Assembly: GCA_016235045.1 (NCBI GenBank)
Contig: JACRME010000021.1
Coordinates: 26,595 to 90,594 of the forward strand
Direction: 5' to 3'
DNA: 64,000 nucleotides
From: Nitrosomonadales bacterium
Lineage (GTDB): Bacteria > Pseudomonadota > Gammaproteobacteria > Burkholderiales > Gallionellaceae
Below are positions 1 through 9,062 of this stretch, in pieces. Each line of letters starts with the position of its first letter. Within the stretch, counting starts at the first letter, position 1. The notes beneath the pieces are model-generated. The model was not told the DNA's origin. It made no database searches and saw nothing but the letters and a program-made list of their open reading frames with translations. Both the position numbers and the translations under genes were made by a program.

Positions 1-1415
1 CCGTCCTTGATCAGGCCCATGGCGATACCTGCAACGTGGGTCTTCAGCGGCACGCCCGCATCCATCAGCGACAGGCAGCCGCCGCACACGGAAGCCATGG
101 AGCTGGAACCGTTGGACTCGGTGATCTCGGACACCACGCGGATGGCGTAGCCGCACTCTTCTTCGCTCGGCAGCACGGCTACCAGTGCGCGCTTGGCCAG
201 ACGGCCGTGGCCGATCTCGCGGCGCTTGGGCGTACCGACGCGGCCGGTCTCGCCGGTGGCGTACGGGGGGAAGTTGTAGTGCAGCATGAAGCGGTCGGAG
301 TACTCGCCCTGCAATGCGTCGATGGTCTGCGCGTCGCGCATGGAACCCAGTGTCGCCACCACGATGGCTTGCGTTTCGCCGCGGGTGAACAGCACCGAAC
401 CGTGGGTACGCGGCAGCACGCCGGTACGGATGGTGATCGGGCGCACGGTGCGGGTGTCGCGACCGTCGATGCGCGGCTCGCCGCTCAGGATCTGGCCGCG
501 CACGATCTTGGCTTCCAGTGCGCTGAACAGTTCGCCGATCTCGTTCTTGGATACGTTCTCGAATTCCGGCGTGGCTAATGCTTCAGACACCTTGGCACGG
601 ATCGCCTCGACTTGATGGGTACGGGCCTGTTTTTCACGCACAGCGTAAGCAGCCTTCAGGTCGCTTTCGGCCAGCGCATTGATCTTGGCGATCAGCGCCT
701 CGTTCTTCGCGGCCGGGGTCCAGTCCCAGTCGTCCTGGCCGACTTCATTCGCCATTTCGATGATCGCGTTGATCACGGTCTGCATCTGCTCGTGGCCGTA
801 TACAACCGCGCCCAGCATGATTTCTTCGGACAGTTGTTGCGCTTCGGATTCCACCATCAATACCGCCTTGGAAGTACCGGCGACCACCAGGTCCATCTGC
901 GACTCGACCAGTTCGTCCTTGGTCGGGTTCAGCACATACTGGCCGTTCAGGTAGCCCACGCGTGCTGCACCGATGGGGCCGTCGAACGGGATGCCGGAGA
1001 TCGCCAGCGCGGCGGATGCACCGATCATGGACGGAATGTCGGAATCGATTTGCGGATCGGAAGACATCACGGTCGCCACGATCTGCACTTCGTTGTAGAA
1101 ACTCTCGGGGAACAGCGGGCGCAGCGGACGGTCGATCAGACGCGAGGTCAATATCTCTTTTTCGCTGGGGCGGCCTTCACGCTTGAAGAAGCTGCCGGGA
1201 ATCTTGCCCGCGGCGTAGGTGCGCTCCTGGTAATCCACGGTCAGTGGGAAGAAATCCTGGTCGGGTTTGGCATCCTTGCGGCCCACCACAGTGACCAGCA
1301 CCACGGTGTCGTCCAGACTGACGATGACTGCACCGCTGGATTGGCGCGCGATTTCGCCGGTTTCCAGGGTCAATTGATGTTTGCCGTAGCTCAGGGTTTT
1401 TTTATAGTGACTCAA
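1..1415 (-). CDS. pnp: Polyribonucleotide nucleotidyltransferase (PNPase), 3' part outside window
   Basis: Reading the minus strand gives an uninterrupted PNPase N-terminal two-thirds (about 471 codons; the family is near 700). It covers the first RNase PH-like domain, the helical linker and the start of the second RNase PH domain (motifs [15 protein letters not shown] and [20 protein letters not shown]); the KH and S1 domains lie beyond position 1. PNPase degrades RNA phosphorolytically from the 3' end and is a degradosome partner. The start is a TTG at 1413-1415, preceded by GGAGAG in the right place; no ATG fits the conserved N terminus [19 protein letters not shown]. It lies behind rpsO, the usual rpsO-pnp arrangement. 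The family call is certain; only the rare start codon is inferred. Confidence 0.97.
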   Translation of the reverse strand, partial: MSHYKKTLSYGKHQLTLETGEIARQSSGAVIVSLDDTVVLVTVVGRKDAKPDQDFFPLTVDYQERTYAAGKIPGSFFKREGRPSEKEILTSRLIDRPLRPLFPESFYNEVQIVATVMSSDPQIDSDIPSMIGASAALAISGIPFDGPIGAARVGYLNGQYVLNPTKDELVESQMDLVVAGTSKAVLMVESEAQQLSEEIMLGAVVYGHEQMQTVINAIIEMANEVGQDDWDWTPAAKNEALIAKINALAESDLKAAYAVREKQARTHQVEAIRAKVSEALATPEFENVSKNEIGELFSALEAKIVRGQILSGEPRIDGRDTRTVRPITIRTGVLPRTHGSVLFTRGETQAIVVATLGSMRDAQTIDALQGEYSDRFMLHYNFPPYATGETGRVGTPKRREIGHGRLAKRALVAVLPSEEECGYAIRVVSEITESNGSSSMASVCGGCLSLMDAGVPLKTHVAGIAMGLIKD

Positions 1416-1473
1416 GATAGCTCTCTCCAATGTGTATGCGTGACCGAGTTGCCAGCGTGTTGCTTCGACATCC

Positions 1474-1504
1474 AAAACGAAGCGGGCCGCATTCGCGACC
1501 CGCT
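1474..1504 (-). terminator. Hairpin between rpsO and pnp
   Basis: On the minus strand an AGCGGG...CCCGCT stem (arms at 1499-1504 and 1481-1486) is followed by a short TTTT run. It lies just after the rpsO stop and before pnp. In other bacteria this gap holds a partial terminator and an RNase III site that controls pnp. Equivalence here is inferred from position and symmetry only. Confidence 0.5.
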
Positions 1505-1517
1505 ACTTAATCCGTTG

Positions 1518-1787
1518 TTACTTGCGCAGATCCAGACGCTTGATCAGTTCCTTGTAACCGCCTTCGTTCTTGCTCTTCAGGTAGTCCAGCAGCTTGCGGC
1601 GGCGGCTTACCAGACGCAACAGACCGCGACGCGAGTGGTGATCCTTGTTGTGCTCCTTGAAATGATCGGTCAGGTAGTTGATACGGGCCGTCATCAGGGC
1701 TACTTGTACTTCCGGGGAGCCGGTATCGCCCTTGGCGCGCTGATAGTCAGTCACGATCTGCGATTTTTGTGCGGCGGTAATAGACAT
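1518..1787 (-). CDS. rpsO: 30S ribosomal protein S15
   Basis: The 89-residue product has the full S15 length and the family signature ([20 protein letters not shown], then [20 protein letters not shown]). S15 binds the 16S rRNA central domain early in 30S assembly. The ATG follows a GGAGAGAGAAG ribosome-binding site. It sits between truB and pnp as in most proteobacteria. A hexamer pair resembling a sigma-70 promoter lies just upstream, over the 3' end of truB. Confidence 0.99.
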   Translation of the reverse strand: MSITAAQKSQIVTDYQRAKGDTGSPEVQVALMTARINYLTDHFKEHNKDHHSRRGLLRLVSRRRKLLDYLKSKNEGGYKELIKRLDLRK

Positions 1788-1817
1788 TGACTTCTCTCTC
1801 CAATAAAAAAGTGCGGC

Positions 1818-1847
1818 ATTCTACCCTTTATTAGGGGGTTCGCTCAA
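1818..1847 (-). promoter_or_regulatory. Candidate sigma-70 promoter for rpsO-pnp
   Basis: On the minus strand TTGAGC (1842-1847) and TAGAAT (1818-1823) are separated by 18 bases and lie about 30 bases before the rpsO start, overlapping the truB stop. Hexamer matches are good, but activity is inferred. Confidence 0.6.
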
Positions 1848-2764
1848 GCTGAATTAGCCCCTGCGGCGGCTTTCGCCACGCTGGACAGCAGTCTGCTCGG
1901 CACCAGCCGCCCGCCCGCCAGCTCGCCCAGCCCAATAAAGCTCCCTTCGGCGTACAAACGTCGCTTTCCGTCCGGATATCCGTCGTTCAGACCCAGTTTT
2001 TGCCCCTGGGCCAGACGATTGGCCTGCACAGCGTCCAATTCCAGGCGGGGAAGCTCCTGCACCAGGCGATCCAGCGGCATCAGGCAGGTATCGCGCTGCT
2101 CTTCGCCCATGGATTCAAGTTGCTGCAGCGTATAGGCCGCGGCCAGCCCGAATTCGCCGATGCGCGTGCGACGCAGGGCGATCAGATGCCCGCCGCATCC
2201 CAGCACCTCGCCGATATCCTCAGCCAGCGTACGGACATAAGTGCCTTTGCTGCACAGCACGCTGAATTCCAGCTCGTCGCCCTGCAACCGTTCCAGCTTC
2301 AACTCGCGGATGACCACGTTGCGCAATTCGCGCTCCACCGTCTCGCCCTTGCGGATGTACTCGTACAACGGCTTGCCCTGATGCTTGATGGCGCTGTGCA
2401 TGGGCGGAAGCTGTTGCGTCTCGCCCATGAACTTCGCCAACGCCGCCAATACCAATGCCTCGTTCACCGCGACCGGCCGCGTTTCGATGATTTCGCCTTC
2501 GGCATCGCCCGTGTTCGTGCGCTGCCCCAGGCGTATCGTCGCGCGATAACCCTTGTCGGCATCCAGCAAGGCAGTGGTGAATTTGGTGGCCTCGCCGAAA
2601 CAGACCGGCAACAGGCCGGTGGCCAGCGGATCGAGCGTGCCGGTGTGGCCGGCCTTCTCGGCATGGTACAGACGGCGGACTTTTTGCAGGGCGGTATTGG
2701 AGCTGAGTTCCAGCGGCTTGTCGAACAGCAGCACGCCGTCGAGCGGGCGTTTGATGCGGGACAT
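1844..2764 (-). CDS. truB: tRNA pseudouridine(55) synthase TruB
   Basis: The 306-residue protein matches TruB over its full length. The catalytic Asp lies at about residue 45 in GHTGTLDPLATGLLP, followed by GYRATIRLGQRTNTGDAEG and the C-terminal segment CSKGTYVRTLAEDIGEVLGC, which is typical of the pseudouridine synthase core. It makes the T-loop pseudouridine of tRNAs. It follows rbfA in the rimP-nusA-infB-rbfA-truB-rpsO-pnp series, though here 162 bases of palindromic repeat separate the two genes. Confidence 0.98.
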   Translation of the reverse strand: MSRIKRPLDGVLLFDKPLELSSNTALQKVRRLYHAEKAGHTGTLDPLATGLLPVCFGEATKFTTALLDADKGYRATIRLGQRTNTGDAEGEIIETRPVAVNEALVLAALAKFMGETQQLPPMHSAIKHQGKPLYEYIRKGETVERELRNVVIRELKLERLQGDELEFSVLCSKGTYVRTLAEDIGEVLGCGGHLIALRRTRIGEFGLAAAYTLQQLESMGEEQRDTCLMPLDRLVQELPRLELDAVQANRLAQGQKLGLNDGYPDGKRRLYAEGSFIGLGELAGGRLVPSRLLSSVAKAAAGANSA

Positions 2765-2796
2765 GGGCTATGCTTCCAAGCGGGTAAAAGCCTGTG

Positions 2797-2911
2797 TCCG
2801 CAGATTACACAGATTAAACAGATTAGAAAAAGCCAAATTCATATTGAAATTCCGAGTCGAAGGATGCGTATATTGTTGAACAATCGACTCAAAATCTACG
2901 TAATCTGCGGA
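2797..2911. repeat. Dispersed inverted repeat, rbfA-truB gap
   Basis: The outer arms begin with TCCGCAGATTAC and end with GTAATCTGCGGA, so the segment can fold into a long hairpin. The central part contains a further inverted pair (GAGTCGA / TCGACTC). The same outer arms recur at 11482-11550, which marks this as a mobile or dispersed palindrome family rather than a simple terminator. It fills nearly the whole gap between rbfA and truB. Confidence 0.7.
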
Positions 2912-2926
2912 TAAACGGTTTTGTCT

Positions 2927-3280
2927 TTAATGCTTGTCGCTGGCAACAGCCTGATCGATCAACTGCGAAAGATGCGCTCCGCGCTCGACGGAGGCGTCAT
3001 ACACGAAATGCAACTGGGGGGTGATGCGCAGCTTCATGGCATGCGCCAACTGGCTGCGCAGGAAGCCGGCGGCGCGCTCCAGTCCTTGCAGCAACTCCGG
3101 GCTGTCGCCGTCGAGCGAGGTGTAGAACACCTTGGCATGGGCGTGGTCGTTGGTCACTTCCACCCCGGTCAGCGTGACTTTTTTCACGCGCGGATCCTTC
3201 ACCTCCAGGCGAATCAGCTGGGCCAATTCGCGCTGGATTTGTTCGGCGATGCGATCTGTGCGCGCAAAATCCTTTGCCAT
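2927..3280 (-). CDS. rbfA: 30S ribosome-binding factor RbfA
   Basis: The product is 117 residues, the usual RbfA length. The start [20 protein letters not shown] matches the family, so the ATG at 3278-3280 is chosen over longer readings that run back into infB. The central [20 protein letters not shown] and the C-terminal region [18 protein letters not shown] are characteristic. RbfA is a KH-like cold-shock and maturation factor that acts on late 30S precursors near 16S helix 1. It begins 2 bases after the infB stop, so it is cotranscribed and probably translationally coupled. Confidence 0.97.
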   Translation of the reverse strand: MAKDFARTDRIAEQIQRELAQLIRLEVKDPRVKKVTLTGVEVTNDHAHAKVFYTSLDGDSPELLQGLERAAGFLRSQLAHAMKLRITPQLHFVYDASVERGAHLSQLIDQAVASDKH

Positions 3281-3282
3281 TC

Positions 3283-5734
3283 CTACAGCGCCCGTGCCAC
3301 TTCGACGATCTCGAACACTTCCAGTTGGTCGCCGACTTCCAGATCGTTGTAACCCTTCAGCGAGAGGCCGCACTCGAAGTTGGACTTGACTTCCTTCGCG
3401 TCATCCTTGAAGCGTTTCAGCGAATCCAGTTCGCCGGTATGGATCACCACGTTGTTGCGCAACACGCGCACGCTGGAAGAACGCTTGATCATGCCCTCGG
3501 TGACGTAGCAACCGGCGACCGTGCCGACCTTGGAGATGTGGAACACCTGGCGGATTTCGACCATGCCGATGATGCTTTCCTTCTTCTCGGGCGCCAGCAT
3601 GCCGGACAACGCAGCCTTGATCTCGTCCACCATCGCGTAAATGATGTTGTAGTAGCGGATGTCCACACCGGACGACTCGGCCAGGCGGCGCGCTGCCGCA
3701 TCGGCACGCGAATTGAAGCCGATGATGATCGCTTTGGAAGCCAGCGCCAGGTTGACGTCGGACTCGGTGATGCCGCCCACACCGCTGTGGATCAGGCTGA
3801 CCTTGACCTCGGGCGTGGAAAGCTTCTCCAGCGATCCCGCGATCGCTTCGAGCGAACCCTGTACGTCGGCCTTCACGATCAGCGACATCGTCGGCCAGTA
3901 CGAGGAAATCCGCACCGGCGGTGGGCACTTCGGACAAGCCCTGTATCTCGACCGGAATCGAAGGCCCCGCTTCGTTCACCACCTTGCCGTTCTCGTCCAG
4001 CATCGCGCGCACGCGGCCCGACACGGAACCGACCAGGATCGCGTCGCCGCGTTTCAAGGTACCGGACTGCACCAGCAGGGTCGCCACGGCGCCCTTGCCC
4101 TTGTCCAGGCGCGCTTCCACCACCACGCCTTTGGCGCTGGCGTTCTTCGGTGCTTTCAGTTCCAGCACTTCGGCCTGCAACAGGATGCCTTCCAGCAACG
4201 TGTCGATGCCCTGCCCGGTCTTGGCGGACACTTCGACGAACATCGCATCGCCGCCCCAGTCTTCCGGCACCACGCCTTCGGCCACCAGCTCCTGGCGCAC
4301 GCGCTCGGAGTTGGCTTCGGGTTTGTCGATCTTGGTGACTGCCACCACGATAGGCACTTCAGCCGCCTTGGCGTGGTGGATCGCTTCCTTGGTCTGCGGC
4401 ATCACGCCGTCGTCCGCCGCCACCACCAGGATGACGATGTCGGTTGCTTTCGCGCCGCGCGCGCGCATCGCGGTAAACGCTTCGTGACCCGGGGTGTCGA
4501 GGAAAGTGATCATGCCGCGCGGCGTATCCACGTGGTAGGCGCCGATATGCTGGGTGATGCCGCCGGCTTCGCCGGAAGCCACGCGGGTGCGGCGGATGTA
4601 GTCCAGCAGAGAGGTCTTGCCGTGGTCGACGTGACCCATGACCGTCACCACCGGCGCGCGCGACTCCAGCACCACGTCGCCGTGATCGACCGACTCCATC
4701 AGGAAGGCATCGGGATCGTCCGGCTTGGCCGGCACTGCCTTGTGACCCAGTTCCTCGACCAGAATCATCGCGGTTTCCTGATCCAGCACCTGGTTGATGG
4801 TGACCATGGAGCCCATCTTCATCAGCGTCTTGATGATCTCGGCCGCCTTGATCGACATCTTCTGCGCCAGTTCGGCCACGGTGATGGTTTCCGGAACCAT
4901 CACTTCCTGCACGATAGGCTCGGTCGGCAGCGAGAATGCGTGTGCCGCTTCCGGCTTGCTGTGTTTCTCGTGACGCGGCGCGCGAATCGCACTGCCGCCG
5001 GTACGCCCGCCCAATCCGGCACGGGTATCGGTGCTGCGCGAAGGCGGACGCTTCTTGTGTCCGGCCTCGTCCCACGGACTATCCTTGGCTGCGGGCTTCT
5101 CGGTCTTCTTGGCGGGACGCGCCACTTTGTCGCCCGGCTTGAGCGTCGGCTTATGCAAAGTGCCTTCGGATGCGGGCACGGCGGCAGCGGCTACGGGTGC
5201 GGCAACCGCTGCCTTCGCCTCAACCGCGGGTTCCGGTGCAGGCGCGGGCGCAGGCTCTGCGGCAACCTTGCGCTTGCTGCGCTCCTGCTTGGCTTGCACT
5301 TCCGCCGCCTGGCGGGCTGCCAACTCGGCTTGCAGTCGCGCTTCTTCGTCGCGCGCTTTCTGTTCCTGCTCGTCCAGCACTTTCTTGGGTTTTTTCGGCT
5401 TGGCCTCTTCCGCTACAGGCGCGGGGGCTTCGGCAACCTGCTCGGCAGCGGGCGCGACGGTGCGTTTCTTGCGCACTTCCACCTGGATGGTGCGCGCCTT
5501 GCCCGTGCTGTCCGCCTTCTTGATCGCGGTCGTCTCGCGGCGCGTCAATGTGATCTTGTTCTTGCCCGCACCGTGCGCTCCGCGCAAGTGTTCCAGCAGT
5601 TGCGACTTATCCTGTTCCGAAATGGAGTCGGTATCTTTCTGCTTGCTGACCCCGGCCGATTTCAACTGCTCCAACAGCAGCTCTACCGGCAGCCCCAGCT
5701 CACCCGCAAATTGCGCGACGTTCATTTTTCCCAT
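3283..5734 (-). CDS. infB: Translation initiation factor IF-2, internally deleted and frameshifted
   Basis: The N-terminal part ([15 protein letters not shown], the IF2_N domain, then a charged Ala/Lys/Glu-rich linker) and the G domain (GHVDHGKTS at about residue 367, [17 protein letters not shown]) are intact, as is domain II up to FLVLADD. The C-terminal domains resume in another frame at [15 protein letters not shown] and run to the stop. The conserved segment of roughly 40 residues that normally joins ADE/ADD to the [10 protein letters not shown] motif is missing, so about 120-135 bases are gone and the frame is lost. IF-2 is essential, so either the assembly is wrong here or a functional copy exists elsewhere. 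The start at 5734 has AAGGGG 5 bases upstream; a GTG at 5740 is less well placed. Downstream rbfA is 2 bases away. Confidence 0.93.
3883..3895 (-). other. Frameshift/deletion junction inside infB
   Basis: Upstream sequence codes for VLADD in one frame (GAC GAT at 3887-3892). The next conserved block, [10 protein letters not shown], starts at 3885 in a different frame. The junction therefore falls within these few bases, with a conserved IF-2 segment absent between them. Confidence 0.8.
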
Positions 5735-5792
5735 TGCCACCCCTTAAACCAATACCAGACTACGGATAAACCTGTGTTTCCTGCGCTTCGGC

Positions 5793-7232
5793 TCAAACGA
5801 ACCAGGGCGCGCGCGCCGTCATGATCAACTGGTTGGCGCGCTCGGCGTCCATGCCGGTCATTTCCACCAACTCATCGCCATCCAGGTCGGCCAACTGCTC
5901 CTGCGTGCCGACACCCTTGCCCGCCAGGGTGCGTGCCGTTTCCTCGTCCATGCCTTCGATCTTCAGCAGGTCTTCGATGTTGTGTTCGACCTGCTCTTCG
6001 TTGGCAATGGCCGCCGTCAGCAAGGCGTTGCGCGCACGGCTGCGCAACTCGTTCACGGTTGCCTCGTCGAACGCCTCGATCGCCTGCATCTCCTCCAGCG
6101 GCACATAGGCCACTTCTTCCAGCGTGTTGAAACCTTCCTGCACCAGAATATCTGCGACTTCCTCGTCCACATCCAGCTTGGCCACGAACAAATCGCGGAT
6201 CACCGAGAACTCCTGCTCGTTCTTCTCGGCGGATTGCTCCACCGTCATACGCACGTTTTGACCGCCGCGTCCGATAGCCTGCGCCAGATTCTCTTCCTCG
6301 ACCACCACATCCATGCTGTGCTTGTCTTCATCCACCACGATGCTGGTCACTTCGGCCGGCGCCAAGGCGTTGATCACGTAGGTGGCCGGTTCGTCCGCCC
6401 ACAAAATGATATCCACGCGTTCGCCCGCCAGTTCGTTGGTCACCGCCTGTACGCGCGAACCGCGCATGCCCACGCAGGTGCCGATCGGGTCGAGACGCTG
6501 GTCGTGGCTGCGCACCGCGATCTTGGCGCGCGAACCGGGGTCGCGCGCGGCGCTGACGATGTCCAGGATGCCTTCTTCGATTTCCGGAACTTCCAGTTCG
6601 AACAGCTTCTTCAGGAACTCGGTAGTGATGCGCGACAGGACGATCTGCGGGCCGCGCACGGTGCGGTCCACGCGCAGCAGATAAGCCCGCACGCGGTCGC
6701 CGACGCGCAGGTTCTCTTTCGGGATCATCTGGTCGCGCGGCAGCAAGGCTTCGATCTTGCCGAATTCGATGATGGCGTTGCCGCGTTCGATGCGCTTGAT
6801 CGTACCGGACACCAGGTGCTCGTTGCGCTCCATGAAGTCGGCCAGGATCTGTTCGCGCTCGGCATCGCGGATCTTCTGGAAGATGACCTGCTTGGCGGCT
6901 TGCGCGCCGATGCGGCCGAAATCGATGTTCTCCAGCGGCTCTTCGATGAACTCTTCCAACTGGATATGCGGATCGCGCTTCTGCGCCTCTTCCAGCTTGA
7001 TGTGCAGTTCGGGTGTTTCGAAGGTCTCGTCGTCCATCACCTGCCAGCGGCGGAAAGACTCGTATTCGCCGGACTGGCGGTCGATGCTCACGCGCACATC
7101 CGCTTCTTCTTCCACGAAACGCTTCTTGGTCGCCGAGGCCAGGGCCGATTCCAGCGCACCGAACACGATCTCCTTGTCCACGTTCTTCTCACGTGCCAGG
7201 GCATCCACCAACAACAGAACTTCACGACTCAT
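5793..7232 (-). CDS. nusA: Transcription termination/antitermination factor NusA
   Basis: The 479-residue protein shows the NusA order: N-terminal RNA polymerase-binding domain ([20 protein letters not shown]), S1 domain (about residues 130-200, [18 protein letters not shown]), KH1 and KH2 ([17 protein letters not shown] and [12 protein letters not shown]), and two acidic C-terminal helix-hairpin repeats ([38 protein letters not shown]). NusA governs pausing, termination and antitermination. It lies 15 bases after rimP and about 60 bases before infB, the standard operon. Confidence 0.98.
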   Translation of the reverse strand: MSREVLLLVDALAREKNVDKEIVFGALESALASATKKRFVEEEADVRVSIDRQSGEYESFRRWQVMDDETFETPELHIKLEEAQKRDPHIQLEEFIEEPLENIDFGRIGAQAAKQVIFQKIRDAEREQILADFMERNEHLVSGTIKRIERGNAIIEFGKIEALLPRDQMIPKENLRVGDRVRAYLLRVDRTVRGPQIVLSRITTEFLKKLFELEVPEIEEGILDIVSAARDPGSRAKIAVRSHDQRLDPIGTCVGMRGSRVQAVTNELAGERVDIILWADEPATYVINALAPAEVTSIVVDEDKHSMDVVVEEENLAQAIGRGGQNVRMTVEQSAEKNEQEFSVIRDLFVAKLDVDEEVADILVQEGFNTLEEVAYVPLEEMQAIEAFDEATVNELRSRARNALLTAAIANEEQVEHNIEDLLKIEGMDEETARTLAGKGVGTQEQLADLDGDELVEMTGMDAERANQLIMTARAPWFV

Positions 7233-7247
7233 AACTTTCTCCAGCGA

Positions 7248-7673
7248 CTAGAACACAGGCACCAAACGCGCCTTATCCATATTCGACAGCTCAATTGCTA
7301 CATTGCTGCCATCCACATCCAACTGTAAAACCCCATCCTTCAACTCGCCGATGATGCCGACGAAGTTTTTGCGACCGTTCATGGGCACGCGCACCTTGAT
7401 CTGCGCCTTTTGCCCGGCAAAACGCACGAAATCGGCTTCTTTCTTGACCACCCGATCCAGCCCCGGCGAGGACACCTCAAGGCGTTCATAATCAACACCT
7501 TCCACCGTGAACAGGCGCACCAACTGATTGCTCACCCGCTCGCAGTCTTCCACCGCGATGCCATCCGGCTTGTCCATGAACACGCGCATCAGCCCGCGGC
7601 CGGACAACTCCAGATCGACCAGTTCGTAACCCATCCCGGCCAGCGTCGTCTCTACCAGCTTCGCCACATCCAT
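7248..7673 (-). CDS. rimP: Ribosome maturation factor RimP
   Basis: The product is 141 residues starting [20 protein letters not shown], the canonical RimP N terminus. Longer in-frame readings would run through a hairpin and promoter-like sequence and are rejected. Motifs [20 protein letters not shown] and [16 protein letters not shown] are diagnostic. RimP is needed for 30S assembly. It is the first gene of the rimP-nusA-infB operon, and its leader carries a terminator-like hairpin ending only 17 bases before the ATG. Confidence 0.97.
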   Translation of the reverse strand: MDVAKLVETTLAGMGYELVDLELSGRGLMRVFMDKPDGIAVEDCERVSNQLVRLFTVEGVDYERLEVSSPGLDRVVKKEADFVRFAGQKAQIKVRVPMNGRKNFVGIIGELKDGVLQLDVDGSNVAIELSNMDKARLVPVF

Positions 7674-7689
7674 ATCCGTACCCACAAAT

Positions 7690-7711
7690 AAAAAACGGGC
7701 CTGAAGCCCAT
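7690..7711 (-). terminator. Terminator-like hairpin in the rimP leader
   Basis: On the minus strand ATGGGC-TTCAG-GCCCGT is followed by TTTTTT, ending 17 bases before the rimP ATG. It lies downstream of a candidate promoter at 7727-7755. It could be an attenuator for the operon that includes nusA, or the terminator of transcripts arriving from the mtn cluster. Confidence 0.55.
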
Positions 7712-7726
7712 CTGAAAACGGCGCGG

Positions 7727-7755
7727 ATTGTACCAAAACGTCAGACCAATGGAAA
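7727..7755 (-). promoter_or_regulatory. Candidate promoter for rimP-nusA-infB
   Basis: Minus-strand TTTCCA (7750-7755) and TACAAT (7727-7732) are 17 bases apart. The -10 matches well and the -35 moderately. Placement about 55 bases before rimP suits the operon promoter. Confidence 0.5.
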
Positions 7756-7783
7756 CAGGTATTTAAGGCCATCTCGAAAAGAG

Positions 7784-7920
7784 CCCCCTTCCCAACCCTT
7801 CCCCCATTGGGAGAAGGGCTCGGCATCCCTCTGGTGGAACTACTAGCCATTCGACTAAGCCCGCAAGCGGGCTAGTCGCTGGTTATCCCGCCGGGGGAGG
7901 GACTGAGGGTGGGGGATACC
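7784..7920. repeat. GC-rich hairpin repeat, copy A (rimP-mtnA gap)
   Basis: C-rich (CCCTTCCCAACCCTTCCCCC) and G-rich (GGGGGAGGGACTGAGGGT) outer arms face each other. Between them at 7852-7878 lies a strong hairpin, CGACTA-AGCCCGC / GCGGGCT-AGTCG. The outer arms belong to the same family as 8760-8866 (inside mtnA) and 12221-12300. No gene is seen in the 255-base gap between rimP and mtnA. Confidence 0.7.
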
Positions 7921-7928
7921 CTGTCCGA

Positions 7929-9062
7929 CTACTGCCGCATCAACGTCCGGATGCCTTGCACATCCGGCTGCAACACCACACCCTTTTCGGTAATCAACCC
8001 CGTCACCAACTCCGCCGGCGTCACATCAAAGGCCGGATTGCGTATCTTCACCCCCTCCGCCGCCCAGTGATAGTCGCGGAAACCCTTCACCTCCTCCACC
8101 GAACGTTCCTCGATGGGGATGTCCTTGCCCGAGGCGATGTTCAAGTCGATGGTCGACAGCGGACACGCCACATAGAACGGGATGTTGTGCCGCTTCGCCA
8201 GCACCGCCACCATATAAGTACCGATCTTGTTCGCCACATCGCCGTTGGCCGCCACGCGATCCGTACCCACCACCACCGCATCGATCTCGCCGTGCGCCAT
8301 CAGGTGACCGGCCATGTTGTCGGTGATCAGCGTCACCGGGATGCTCTCCTGCACCATCTCCCACGCCGTCAGCCGCGCACCTTGCAGGAAAGGCCTTGTC
8401 TCGTCGGCGATCACCGAAATCTTCTTGCCCGCCTCCACCGCCGAACGGAACACCCCCAGCGCCGTGCCCCAGCCCGCCGTCGCCAGCGCGCCCGCATTGC
8501 AATGCGTCAACACCCGCGCGCCGTCTTTCAGCAAGGCCGCGCCGTGCGCGCCCATGGCCTTATTGATGCGGATGTCCTCGGCCAGAATCTCGTGCGCCTC
8601 GGCCAGTAAACGCTGTGCGACCTGTTGCGGCGTTTGCGTAGCGACGCTTTCCCAAACCTTGCGCATGCGCTGCAACGCCCAGAACAGGTTCACCGCCGTC
8701 GGGCGGCTGGCTGCCAGCACGGTGAAGCCTGTTTCCATACCCGCATTGAAATCCACCGAACCATTCCCTCCCCCTTGCAGGGGGAGGGTTAGGGTGGGGG
8801 TAGAATCGTTCACGGAGTCCACCCCCATCCCAACCTTCCCCCTGCCCGGGGGAAGGAGTTGAGACAACCGCAGCGCCTCCAGCGCCACCCCATAAGCTGC
8901 CGCCACACCAATGGCCGGCGCACCGCGCACCACCATGCTGCGGATGCCCTCAGCTACGGAATGCGCTGTGTAATAGCTCAGATATTCAAACGCAGCAGGC
9001 AGGATGCGCTGGTCTATCATTTCCAGACGGTTGTTGAACCAGCGCAGGGTTTCGATTTTCAT
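7929..9062 (-). CDS. mtnA: S-methyl-5-thioribose-1-phosphate isomerase with repeat insertion
   Basis: The product is MtnA/eIF2B-alpha-like, with the family motifs VRGAPAIGVAAAYGVA, HCNAGALATAGWGTALG and GTDRVAANGDVANKIGTY carrying the catalytic Cys and Asp. It converts 5-methylthioribose-1-P to the ribulose form in MTA salvage. At 377 residues it is about 34 longer than usual. The excess is residues 68-101, a Pro/Gly/Thr-rich low-complexity segment encoded by a GC-rich hairpin repeat (8760-8861) inserted in frame between two N-terminal helices. The start codon overlaps the stop of the preceding gene as ATGA, so translation is probably coupled. mtnP, a class II aldolase and apt lie upstream on the same strand. 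Confidence 0.96.
   Translation of the reverse strand: MKIETLRWFNNRLEMIDQRILPAAFEYLSYYTAHSVAEGIRSMVVRGAPAIGVAAAYGVALEALRLSQLLPPGRGKVGMGVDSVNDSTPTLTLPLQGGGNGSVDFNAGMETGFTVLAASRPTAVNLFWALQRMRKVWESVATQTPQQVAQRLLAEAHEILAEDIRINKAMGAHGAALLKDGARVLTHCNAGALATAGWGTALGVFRSAVEAGKKISVIADETRPFLQGARLTAWEMVQESIPVTLITDNMAGHLMAHGEIDAVVVGTDRVAANGDVANKIGTYMVAVLAKRHNIPFYVACPLSTIDLNIASGKDIPIEERSVEEVKGFRDYHWAAEGVKIRNPAFDVTPAELVTGLITEKGVVLQPDVQGIRTLMRQ
8760..8866. repeat. GC-rich hairpin repeat, copy B, inside mtnA
   Basis: Two hairpins (CCCTCCCCC...GGGGGAGGG and CCTTCCCCC...GGGGGAAGG) flank an inverted pair GGGTGGGGGTAGAATCG / ACCCCCATCCC. The element is related to copies A and C but has the hairpins outermost. It keeps the mtnA frame open and accounts for the extra residues 68-101 of that protein. 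Confidence 0.8.

Noticed and set aside
3883-3895. Programmed ribosomal frameshift in infB
   Set aside because: A frameshift alone would not remove the conserved residues that are missing, and no slippery sequence or stimulatory structure is obvious at the junction.
3659-5824. A 721-codon plus-strand frame opposite infB
   Set aside because: His/Arg-rich shadow of a GC-rich gene; infB motifs on the other strand are clear.
7674-7850. RimP with a 59-residue N-terminal extension
   Set aside because: The extension runs through the leader hairpin and promoter-like sequence; RimP proteins begin at the MDVAKLVE position.
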